From NCBI GenBank assembly GCA_036250195.1, contig JAVHZZ010000001.1, positions 397,360,117 through 397,424,116 on the forward strand: DNA of 64,000 nt, given 5' to 3'. This document shows positions 47,821 through 58,350 of the stretch, in pieces. Each line of letters opens with the position of its first letter. Position 1 is the first letter of the stretch. A model generated the notes under the pieces. It made no database searches and was not told where the DNA came from. It worked only from the letters and a program-made list of their open reading frames with translations. A program made the translations under genes and the position numbers. This stretch comes from Mixophyes australis. Lineage: Eukaryota > Chordata > Amphibia > Anura > Limnodynastidae.

Positions 47821-48926
47821 CAGCTTTAAGAAATTTAAATGAATCAAAATAAATTTGCAAAATGACAATGACATTTCTGCACTTTTTAATGCACAATGAC
47901 TATTAGCTAAATTTAAGAGATATCATAAAGGGGAGGGGTGGAGGAGTAAAAAACATAACCGTTGAATTTGGAATGTGCAAACATTTGGGCACCCTGTCAA
48001 ACAGTAATTAGTAACACTTCCTTTGGCAGAAGGCACAACTTCCAAATTGTTCCTTATAGCCAGCTATGAGTTTTTCTATTCTTACTCAGGAATGCCCCCC
48101 CCCCCCCCCTTTTTCTTACAGAACACTACCAGCTCAGAAATATTCTTAGGTCTTCTTACAGGCACTGCACGTTTCAGATCTCCCCACAGGATTTCAATAA
48201 AATTCTGGTAATATGTTGTGGACGGTTGTTATGCTGAAATATCCAACTTCTTTCAGCTTCTACTTGGACATTGGCATTTACTTCTAGGATTTGTTGCTGT
48301 GGATCAGAATCCATTCTTTACTCTATCTGGAAATATTTTCTGTGCAACTGGTTACCAAACCCCCCAAAGCATAATAGATGTACTCCATGCTTACTTGTAG
48401 GCCAGGCTTTTCTTCATATGTTTCACCTGGTTTCTCCAAATGGTAAAATGATAAATCTCCCTGCAGTGATATGTGGGTCCTGCTGTGCCTGTGTAACCAG
48501 ATTACGGCTTTACTTGGGTCTTCCAAATCTTTCCTTGACTTCTAGAGTTGCCATTAACTTCTATATCTTAATTAGGTTCCTCAAAGTGAATATCTAAGCT
48601 GTAAATCTTTATATTATATATTTAGACCCTTTACCTGCTTTGTACTTGTCTACTATTTTTTAAGTTCTCTCAGGCAACTGCTTATAGGACCCCATAGCTG
48701 CTGTGATTAGGCAAATATCCGTGAAAGGTTACAAGGGTCATAGTATTCATTAAACTCTGAAGTTGCGCTAAATTGGCTTAAAATAAGGACTAAAGAGTCA
48801 GCCAAGTGGAAGCCTTAAAAAATAAAAAGTAATAATGAATCAAGTTGAAGGGTATTCCAAAACATATCAATGTCAAGTTCATGGTTTTATGAATTTATGC
48901 ATTAAGAAGTGCAGAAATGTTTAATG
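47821..48926 (-). mobile_element. Degenerate Tc1-like DNA transposon
   Basis: Minus-strand remnants of a Tc1-type transposase: VKERFGRPK near 48540, FQHNNRPQH near 48245 (equivalent to the Tc1 QQDNDPKH catalytic block, with Asp replaced by Asn), then ILLKSCGEI and the C-terminal VPVRRPKNISELVVF near 48150. The reading frame is broken by many stops and by a C-run at 48097-48111. Inverted end fragments agree: 'gacatttctgcactttttaa' near 47870 and 'ttaagaagtgcagaaatg' near 48903. The right end is truncated. It is inactive. Confidence 0.75.
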
Positions 48927-50813
48927 TTATGGGTAGCGCGGGTGGTTTAGTGGTTTTCTTAAAAAAAAAAAAAAAATATCCAATAAATCAACTACAAACA
49001 GATCACCACTCCTATTATGTGGGCACACACACTTCAGACCTCACTCTGGCTTGTCCAAATTTCTAATTACTCAAACACTTCTTTCAAAACTACTTTATTA
49101 GTTCAGTTTTCAAAATGATTAAACACAGAATTAAACAGACATCCTTCAAAACTGGGAAGATACGTGGTTCTCAAATCACTCAGACACAGTATTAAGAGGA
49201 AAAATAAAAGGATTATTTATTTTGCATAACAGGATTAAATACAGAACGACCCCCTTAATGATAGCAGGTCCAACAAGTGAGGAAATTAGTTCAAATAAAT
49301 CCAGTGAGATAGGTTCCACAGCACATCTCTAGCAGAGCATCACCTCTTGGCCAAAGTCAGTCACACACGTGTCCAGCTACCAGAGTAGCCTCTTATCACC
49401 TCATAATCCCACCTTGGGAACTGCCTGCCCAGGGGAGTTGCAAAAGGTCTCAATTGGTGGGCTTCCCACACTACCCAGCTCCCTCCCCTACCTCCCTAGG
49501 TGTCCTCCCTCAGGCGACCAGTGCTGGGTCCGGCTCCAGGTTGTCTATTACTCACTAGTGGATAATAGGGAGCAAACAGAAATAACAATGGTAGATTAAT
49601 TCACTCAACTCCTGAGTGTTCCCCTGTGGAGGGGGAATTTAACCCCTGAAGTACTTTTCCAAGGAGATATTACAGTTACATTGATACTTTCTGATAACAA
49701 CATGGCTAAAAAGTGCAATTCGGGTATGGATTAGAATAAGAGGTTGTAACACTGGTTCCATGCACCAGGCCCGTTTCTTTACAACAACATTAAAAAGTGT
49801 ACCTGCCCCCTACACGCAGTAGATGCAGTCTTTCTTGGGCTGAACCAATATTCAGCCAGATAAATCACTGGGGACTAGTAACATCACTGAGGCATACAGC
49901 ATTTTGTCACTGTAAAGGGCAAGTCAGGCCAGGATTTGACTATATATACACACATATACATACATACACATTAAACAACATAGAGGGTTACACAAAGTAA
50001 GCCCATTAGGCCCTCTGTCACTGCTTTGCAGCAGTTTGCCATCTCATAGGGAGATGTGATTCTAAAACTAAACTAGCATAGCGACATCCAGGTGGCATGA
50101 GCGTGTTTGACCCTTGATGTGGGAGAAGTCAGAGCTCCCCATCTGAGCAAGTACTATAAAGTAGGATCTATGTATGTCGCTACATAAACAATAATAATTA
50201 TAAGAGAGATTAGACAGAGTATGAAGGTAGAGCAGATACCAGAGCGATAGGGTGATTACCTGTTTCATAGTTACAATTAAGTTAAAATGAACATTAGTCA
50301 GGTGAATGAAATCTTTGCTGCTTCAATCAGTAGGATCAATATCTATTCTATAAGTAAAGTTAGGGGAAATCTGTTACTCTAAAGCTGCAGTGCATGAGAA
50401 GTGACGTAAAATAAGTGTGTAAGTCCTGAAACAAAGGGAACCTGTCATCACCCCAAACAGCCCGATGCTATGTCAGATGTTAAAGGAATTCATGCTGCAA
50501 TATGCAAAACTGATATGTTTCACTGCTTTGTGTGACATGAAGTAAAGACTGTAAATAAATAAACCTATATCATTACTTATCCAAAGATGATGACCTGGCG
50601 CCCGCTCTGTTCATTAATTGTGTCTGTGTACCATGTCACCAACTACATCTGATGCAAGTGTTGTTACTGCATGAGCAAGAACACCTGCTGGACTACTTCT
50701 GGAATTCCTGGGAGAAAAACGTCAGCCCCAAGCGAGGGGGGGGGGGGGGGAGGGGGGTGTGTTGGGGCTACATTTAATTTAACATTGTTAAAATGCTATA
50801 TTTAATATATTTA

Positions 50814-50816
<3 letters not shown>
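48927..50816. other. Upstream sequence without recognised genes
   Basis: 49000-49800 is less AT-rich, with ORF 49369-49599 showing no family features; an old LTR is possible but no TATA/AATAAA order could be established. 49845-49900 resembles short repeats at 44165 and 53090. A G-run lies at 50739-50757. Confidence 0.4.
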
Positions 50817-50871
<55 letters not shown>

Positions 50872-50872
50872 T
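50817..50872. repeat. (TA)n/(CA)n microsatellite
   Basis: About 18 TA repeats followed by CA repeats. The ORFs across it are artefacts. Confidence 0.95.
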
Positions 50873-51512
50873 GTATACAGGTAATAGAATACAAAAATAT
50901 TGCACACATTTAAGCACATGTACAATAATTAAAGGGAGTTCTCTTTCTTCTGCCATTTCCTGTGTGTGCCAGCTTTCAACTCACTGTAACAGTGGGGTAG
51001 ACAAAGTATTTAATTTATGTTGTGATGCACTCATATGACAACAACTAAAAGGGAAGAACAACAGAAAGGTGATAGTCTTAACCTTTTTTTTGGTAGGGAT
51101 CACAACCAATCAAACATTTTGGACATTTGCTGACACACATGCTGGACTATGACGGTGGATGAAGCAGTACACTGTTACTATGCACTTTACTTTTCTTTGT
51201 TTGACACAAAAAGATTAACTAGTGTCTCTGCTACGTGTTCCTCCATTTCCTCACACTTCACTATTCATTTCCTCGTTATAAAATGCTAACTAGGCAGTTC
51301 TACATCCAGTTACACATACCAGTTTTACAAAAAGAATCATTGTGTAGCATATATTTTGCACACTAATAAAGAAGTACTGCAGTAGTTGGTAAATGCCCAC
51401 CTTCCGTAGAAGTTATTAACTGCACTGCACCCCTTTTATGCATATGAATATTTGTGTTTTTCAACATGTTCTAATCTGGTCTTCCAAGATGGAACAAGCA
51501 ATATGAACTTAT

Positions 51513-51839
51513 AGGGCCTGAGTCATTAGGGAGAGCAAAGCATAAAAAATGAGTAAACTTTGCACCTGGGCAAAACCATGTTGCATTGGAGGGGGAAGGT
51601 AAATTTAAAATGTGGGGACAGATTTAAAGTTTGGATAAGGGCATGTCCTAGATCAACTTTGAATTTCAGTGTAAAAATAAAGCTATCAAGTATTTGTGTG
51701 CTACATGAAAAAAATCAGCCAGTATTTAACTTATGTGCAAAATAATAAACTATTTTGCACCCCTTGCATTGTAACATGGTTTGTCCTGTAAAACACTTAC
51801 TCTATTTTTTGCCTTACTTTCCTTAATGACTCAGGCCCA
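51513..51839. mobile_element. MITE with 'gggcctgagtcatta' ends
   Basis: Inverted ends 'agggcctgagtcatta' (51513) and 'ttaatgactcaggcccat' (to 51839). The interior is A-rich ('gcatgtcctagatcaacttt', 'cttatgtgcaaaataataaa'). A 5'-truncated second copy is at 52612-52815. It is non-coding. Confidence 0.8.
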
Positions 51840-52102
51840 TAATATCTGAATGGTGCACTAACTGCATGATCAGTCAGCTAGTGCACTCATCCTTATCAGG
51901 ACAGGGGTTTATATAAATAATTCATACACAACATGATAAGCCATGTAGTTAACTAAAATTCTGTTAATATGATCACATTACTGATCTGTACAAAGTTAAC
52001 TTGAGTGGGACCTGCTATATGTCTAAATTATCAAGGAAAATTTAAATACTGCCTCCAAGACTTCACAAAGCAATATCTATCAAATAATCTTTTAGATACC
52101 AC

Positions 52103-52107
<5 letters not shown>

Positions 52108-52174
<67 letters not shown>

Positions 52175-52217
52175 CACATATACACATATATATATACATA
52201 TACACACACACACACAG
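52108..52217. repeat. Long (TA)n/(CA)n tract
   Basis: About 30 TA repeats followed by interrupted CA/TA repeats. The ORFs in both strands are artefacts. Confidence 0.95.
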
Positions 52218-52611
52218 TTACTAAAAACAGGCACAGAAAATAATAATTTGAACCAATATATTTTTTCCAGCAATTACTGATATGGGACAATATTACTGGA
52301 GTATCAACATATTTATATGGATTATTGCTTATTAGGAGGTTGACTCCCACTAAGCTGATTATTTAAGATTACATACAAATAAGGAATAAGAGTCATGCAC
52401 AGCAATTTTTAAGACACTTTATTTTCACTTTTTCACATTTATATTTCGCTGCTTTTTAGAATCAAACTTTTTATCTTTTACTAATAAACGTTGTGTTTTA
52501 TTCCAATTACTTGGTACATGTGCATTTCAAATAAGAGACCTAATATTACACAGTGCACCTTTAAGATCCAGTTCTTTTTTTCTCTCCTTTTTGTTTACTT
52601 CAGATTTATAA

Positions 52612-52815
52612 TTGGGTAAGGCATGTCCAAGATCAACTTTAAATTTCAGGGTACAAATAAAGTTATCAATTATTTGAGTGCTACATAAAAAAATAATCCA
52701 GTATTTAACTTATGTGCAAAACAAAACCAATTTGTACCCCATGCATTCTAACATGGTTTGTACAGGAAAAAACTTCCTTACTTTTTTGCCTTACTTTCTT
52801 TAATGAATCAGGCCC
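52612..52815. mobile_element. Truncated second copy of the 'gggcctga' MITE
   Basis: From 'ggtaaggcatgtccaagatc' to 'aatgaatcaggcccat' it aligns with the right two-thirds of 51513-51839 in the same orientation. The left end is missing. Confidence 0.8.
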
Positions 52816-53954
52816 ATTTTGTCAGAGCTTTTGCTTCCCGCAGGTGCACGCAGAACAATTAGCGGGACTTCTTACCATAACAGGTGATGTTCAGCAGCAC
52901 CTTGCACTGAATTGAATCTGCCCCTCTATATCAAGCAAACAAACAAACATGTGCATGCAGACACTTAAGGGTCTTATATGAACCTCAGAAGCTAGATGAA
53001 CATTTACAAGGAGACCTTGAGGCATACATTTAATCTAAAAATATTGTTAACAGTCATTGTTTGATCGAAACCAAAATTTATGAGAATGGAGCCTATCAAT
53101 TCACTAGGAAGCAGTGACATCATTAAGGCATAAGGCACCATATAATGGGATTTATTAGCTATGACCTCTTTATGACTAAAGGCAGTTCTTTTCCTAAAGA
53201 AAACCATAATTTATCAGTGTCATCAATGCATTCACTTCACAAAAATTGGCAATTAGTAAAAGCTATAAAGGAGGGTTGTTTGTTTTTTAAATCATGTTCT
53301 GCATACATAACTGGAATATCCGATGAGACCAAAGCAAAATAAATCTATGCATACTGCAGTATTATGCCTGTTAATGCAAATCGGAGCACCAAGTGAGTGC
53401 CAGTGAAGTGTTATCTGCTGAGAACACACAGACTGCAGTATTCCACAGGACTGATTCTTTCCATATCCATGCACACTCCTTGCAGGCACAGATGCTCGAT
53501 AAACACACATGAACCGTTTCTGGCGAAGCTCAATGGATAAATGGCCATGGGTGTGATCCAATGGCTGTCTTTTAGCACAATCATATGGTTATTGCAACCT
53601 ATAATTAGACTAAATCATTTAACAGATTTACAGACACGGTAAAGGCAGCATCATGAAAATGTTGCCATTGTATTACTTAGCTGGACATATATTATTATAC
53701 TAATATGTAACATAGCTTTTAGTTTTTTTCTATTTTTCTTCCCATGTTGGTCTTAAGCATCTTGTGCGGAATCCATACTGCCTCCCATTTCCTTTTCCAC
53801 TATTCCCTTTACTTCCTTCTGTGTGTTGACATAAGGGATTCAGGCAGATACACAAGAATCTCTTCTGAGAGACACCAGGAAAGACAGTAGAGGGAAAAAG
53901 AGGTTGGGTCATTTGTGAGGTTTAGTTAATATTTGCAGCTGACTGAATACCAAT
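52816..53954. other. Upstream sequence without recognised genes
   Basis: 52825-52925 ends 'ttgaatctgcccct', a probable MITE remnant. The ORFs at 53004-53207 and 53292-53561 have no recognisable family. Confidence 0.4.
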
Positions 53955-54075
53955 AAGTAAATTTATAAAGTTGCGAGTCATTTTGTAGAATGTACTAAAT
54001 AAATACCTAGAATCTGATTGGTTGCTATAGGCAACATCTCCACTATTTCAAACCAGCAGCGTGATTAATTTAACC
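53955..54075. mobile_element. Partial copy of the 'gttgcctatagcaacc' MITE
   Basis: Shares 'attttgtagaatgtactaaa', 'tctgattggttgctataggc' and 'aacatctccact' with 28488-28668, but the left arm is deleted or diverged. Confidence 0.75.
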
Positions 54076-54274
54076 CCAAGTGTTTTTTATGCTGACAAAA
54101 CTACACTTATGAACAGAGGTTAATTCTATGTTCAAATGCTTCATTGTAGCAAAAAGATTTTAGGTGCCGAGATGCACATTTTAAACATGTCCAATTAATA
54201 ATTTCCTTCTGAGTATCCAGGATGTGTATATATTATTTGCCCATTAGTTTTCCTAGCAGTCGACAATGTGATTA

Positions 54275-55795
54275 CAGTCATGGCCAAAAGTTTTGAGAAT
54301 GACACAAGTATTGGCTTTCACAAAGTTTTCTGCTTCAGTGTATTTAGACCTTTTTGTCAGATGTTGATATGGTATACTGGAGTAAAATTACAAACATTTA
54401 ATTTCAAGTGTCAAAGGCTTTTATTGACGATTACAATAAGTTTATACAAAGAGTCAATATTTGCAGTGTTGACTCTTCTTTTTGACGACCTCTGCAATTC
54501 GTCCTGCCATGCTGTCAATCAACTTCTGGAACCCATACTGACTGATGGCCGCCCATTCTTGCCTAATTAATGCTTGGAAATTGTCAGAATTTGTGGGTTT
54601 TGAGGATTGACCACAAGTTCTCAATGAGATTAAGGTCTGGGGAGTTTCCTGGCCATGGACCCTAAATTTTGCTGTTTTGATCTCCGAGCCACTTTGTTAT
54701 CACTTTTGCTTCATGCTGGAAGAGGCATTGTTCGTCACCAAACTGTTCTTGGGTGGTTGAGATAAGTTGCTCTTAGATGATGTTTTGGTACCATTCTTTA
54801 TTTTATGGCTGTGTTCTTAGGCAAAATTGTGAGTAAGCCCACTCCCTTGACTGAGAAGCAACCCCACACATGAATGGTCTCAGGATGCTTTACTGTTGGC
54901 ATGACACAGGACTGATGGTAGCGCTCACCTTTCATTCTCCGGACAAGCCTTTTTCCAGATGCCCCAAACAATCTGAAAGGGGGTTCATCAGAGAAAATGA
55001 CTTTACCCCAGTCCTCAGCAGTCCAATCCCTGTACCTTTTGCAGAATATCAGTCTGTCCTTGATGATTTTCCTGGAGACACAAGGCTTCTTTGCTGTCCT
55101 TCTTGACACCAGGCCATCCTCCAAAATTCTTCGCCTCACTGTGCATGCAGATGCACTCGCACCGGCCTGCTGCCATTCCTGAGCAAGCTCTGCACTGGTG
55201 GTGCCCTGATCCCGCAGCTGAATCAACTTTAGTAGACGGTCCTGGCGCTTGCTGGAGCTTCTTGGCTGCCCTGAAGCATTTTCACAAATATTGAACCTCT
55301 CTCCTTGAAGTTCTTGATGACCCAATAAATGGTTGATTTAGGTGCAATCTTACTAGCAACAATATATTTGCCTGTGAAGACCTTTTCGTGCAAAGCAATG
55401 ATGACTGCACGTGTTTCCTTGCAGGTAACCATGATTAACAGAGGAAGAACAATGATTTTTAGGCACCACACTCCTTTTAACGCTTCCAGTCTGTTATTCT
55501 AACTCAATCAGCATGACAGAGTGATCTCTAGCGTTGTCCTTGTCAACACTCTCACCTTTGCCAACAAGAGAATCACTGACCTGATGTCAAATGGTTCTTT
55601 TGTGGCAGGACTGAAATGAAGTGGAAATATTGTTTTTGGAATCAAGTTCATTGTCATGTCAAAGAGGGACTTTGAAATTAATTGCAATTGATCTGATTAC
55701 TCTTCATGACATTCTGGTGTATATGCAAATTGCCATCATAAAAACTGAGGCAGCAGACTATGTGAAAAATAATATTTGTGTCATTCTAAAAACTG
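54275..55795 (-). mobile_element. Tc1-like DNA transposon (inactive)
   Basis: The left inverted end CAGTCATGGCCAAAAGTTTT begins at 54275 after a TA dinucleotide. The right end near 55795 is a shortened, diverged complement ('aatatttgtgtcattctaaa' then 'aactg') followed by TA at 55796-55797, as expected of Tc1/mariner TA targets. About 1.5 kb is the usual length. The transposase is on the minus strand. The shortened right end and broken ORF make it non-mobile. Confidence 0.92.
54482..55440 (-). pseudogene. Tc1-like transposase pseudogene
   Basis: The N-terminal part (TCKETRAVIIALHEK...SKIAPKSTIYWVIKNF) lies in one frame. The rest, from about 55295, is in another: PRSSSKRQDRLLKLIQLRDQ, SAELAQEWQQAG and TVRRRILEDG, the paired-like DNA-binding domain. 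The catalytic region follows: KVIFSDEPPF carries the first Asp near 54989. The second Asp block is damaged (LFQHEAKV, with sequence lost), there are stop codons after about 54798, and the final Glu block PDLNLIENLW survives near 54630. Tc1 transposases are about 340 residues; this copy has at least one frameshift, stops and a lost catalytic residue. Confidence 0.92.
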
Positions 55796-55797
55796 TA

Positions 55798-56407
55798 CAT
55801 TCATTACTTATTAGATGAGAGTTCAAGACAAGTCAAAGAATGGTCTCACTGTATTCATTTCATGTAGGCTTTATTTTTCAAAATTCAGAATGCTGCAAAG
55901 TACCTGAACTTTCTAGATTTGGGCTTCTAAAACTTCAGTTAATTTAATAGCAACAAAGAAATAGCAATGTTAAGCCATCTGTAACGTTAGGGTGTGTACA
56001 CAAAGGTGTTTTATAACAAAGCTAGATACATGTGATGGACAAATGAAATGTTATTTTTGAGGTAAAAGCTCCCCATGCAGCGCTCAGTGTGGTCAGACAT
56101 GTCTAGACAAGTACCTGCTGACCGTCCCTTTAGAAAGCCATTCTATTTACCACACATTTAACGCTTCTGAATGAAATATCAAAAAGTGAACATTAGTCAC
56201 AGTATGTATGTACAGGTCCATTTGACGTACATTATTTTCAGAAGTGACCAGTGTCCGTGTATAAAATAATGCCTGAGTGTAGGTCTGGCTAGCACCCCAC
56301 CGAACAAGGCACCCATGTCCCATTACATTAAAGAGAAAACACTATACTATGTGGAACAGTGATGGTTATACACACATTTTAACAGTGTGGAAATGTTACC
56401 ACATACT
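55798..56407. other. Unrecognised spacer
   Basis: AT-rich unique DNA with nothing I can identify. Confidence 0.5.
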
Positions 56408-56616
56408 GGGGGGTATTCAATTGTTAGCGAGATCCCCGGAAAAACGAGCGCTCGAAAAATATTACCATTAATACGGTAATATGCGCGTAAATACCGTTAA
56501 TACGGTAGTTTACTCGCTGAATTTCATCTCGCATTCAGCGAGTAATTACCGTATTAACGCTAATATTTTTCGAGCGCTCGTTTTACGGGGATCTCGCTAA
56601 CAATTGAATACCCCCC
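56408..56616. mobile_element. Palindromic MITE with long arms (GGGGGGTATTCAATT)
   Basis: A 209-bp element that is almost entirely foldback. The outer arms share ggggggtattcaattgttag and the following 'cgagatcccc', 'cgagcgctcgaaaaatatta' and 'taatacggtaat' with few mismatches over about 75 bp. An inner hairpin pairs 'actcgctgaat' with 'attcagcgagt'. It is CpG-rich against a CpG-poor background. The TATTCAATT end is shared with 9272-9434. Confidence 0.88.
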
Positions 56617-58194
56617 TAAAATTAATAATACAATTATGTGTAAAAGCTACTTTATCACAAAGATCAATACTGTTTCCGACAACTACATATATTTAAGTAT
56701 TTGAATATTATTTATAGATGTCACATTTGAGTTTACATTGCCTATGTAATAGGGCAACACTGTCTGTCCTGGATTTCAATATGTAAATGATAATTTCATG
56801 TAAATGCTCACTCATCAGGATAAACCAGTGTTAGAAAACAGACTTGGTTTACTGGGAACAACTGAGCTAACTGATTACATAAGAAAAGTTGTTAGGGAGA
56901 CAAAATATACCATAATACATACAGTATATACTGTAGAATAGGGATGGAAACATTCCGCACTTTCGTTTTATAAGCATTTCTTATGATACCCCCTACAACA
57001 CTGGTGAGAGGGGCATGTATGTTGGTAGGTGTGGTGTCAAAACTTAAGCAAGAGAACATTAAACCCTTGAAATCACAATAATGTAACTCCCAACTACGCA
57101 GAATGTGGACAGAGTTCAGAGAGAAAATGTTGTGTACAAACTTTTTATTGAAGACTATGTTATGTAATGTATATTGTGTATTTCTAATGATAACACAAGG
57201 CCAGCTAACAGAAGAGCAAAGATCATAAGTTGTCCATTCAAACCATTGAGGATTTGAGCCACACCTTAAAGATACAGTTTAGAATGCTCCACCTAATGAC
57301 AAATCTTGCTTAAGTTGTGAATCCTTTAATTATCTGTAACCCTCTGTGCAGTAGTATGCAAAGCAGCAGAACAGAACATGGTTACACAAACCATGCAATG
57401 CAATCCAATCAGCATTCCAGAATAACCCTAAAGGTTTATTTAAAATAAAATCAAACTCACTGCTTTATTTAACAGCAATAATAACTTCAAACCACAATTT
57501 TATGGACAATTATTTTAAAAGAGTATTAAACACTAACCACCTAAAAAAATTATATTTAAAAAGGCTTAGACCCTGTTATATATTTCAAAACACTTGTATC
57601 AGAGAATTACTTTAATTTAACAAGATACAGCCCTATATTGTAGTGTGTGGCCACAAAAAGGAGCTAATCCAATAATCCTAACGTACAGCTAGTGGTTACT
57701 CCTCTCTCCTTTACAACTGATCTTTATAGAAACTAATTTGAACTACGGGAGAACAAGGTTTCCACTGGTGGTCCACATTAGATTAAAATTTACAGTGCTA
57801 TCAGGAAAATGACACAGCTAGCATATTTACCTAATAACAGGACTCCCTGCAGGTCAAGTGTCTTGCCATGAAAAATTGTGGAACGCGAGAGGGAGGAAGA
57901 CATGTTAGCTACATAGTGTTAGAGTGTACCTAGCCAAAGATTAAAAAAAATAAACGTAACCAACATGAGGCTTATGGACAAGACTACTTATTTGTTTTAA
58001 TTGTGCATCAAATATAGCTGATAATATTTAGTTTTAAGTGTCCTTTCACCCTCTGGCTATATAATTTACTTATTTAAGTTTTGTTTCATTTAAAACCGGT
58101 AAACAATTCGCAATAAAGAAAAAAAAAAAAAAAAAAGAATTTAACAAACTAATGCAAATAGTATAAGTGAATAATACAGCATTAAAAACACAAA
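56617..58194. other. Unrecognised spacer
   Basis: AT-rich DNA. A pair of 12-bp inverted phrases (aacttaagcaag at about 57040 and its complement at about 57308) is noted as a weak finding. An A-run lies at 58118-58137. Confidence 0.45.
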
Positions 58195-58350
58195 GGGGAG
58201 ATTAAATTCCCCGCAACGTTCTAAACAATGCGGGATGGGCAACATTACTGTTACTACAGTAATTTCAACGCTGATTTTTGCTCGCAGCTCCCTGAGCTGC
58301 GACCAGAAATCAGTGTTTAATTTACCGTACTAATAGCAATGATGCACCCC
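58195..58350. mobile_element. MITE with 'TTTTTGCTCGCAGCTCC' core
   Basis: Starts 'ggggagattaaattccccgc' and contains the foldback 'ctgatttttgctcgcagctc'/'gagctgcgaccagaaatcag' at about 58271-58314, with 'attactgttactacagtaat' nearby. It is related to 10941-11160 and 35533-35600. Confidence 0.65.

Noticed and set aside
48926..48960. tRNA-like phrase 'gggtagcgcgggtggtttag'
   Set aside because: Resembles a D-arm/B-box start, but no cloverleaf could be built; it runs into an A-rich stretch at once, with no T-arm motif GGTTCGA.
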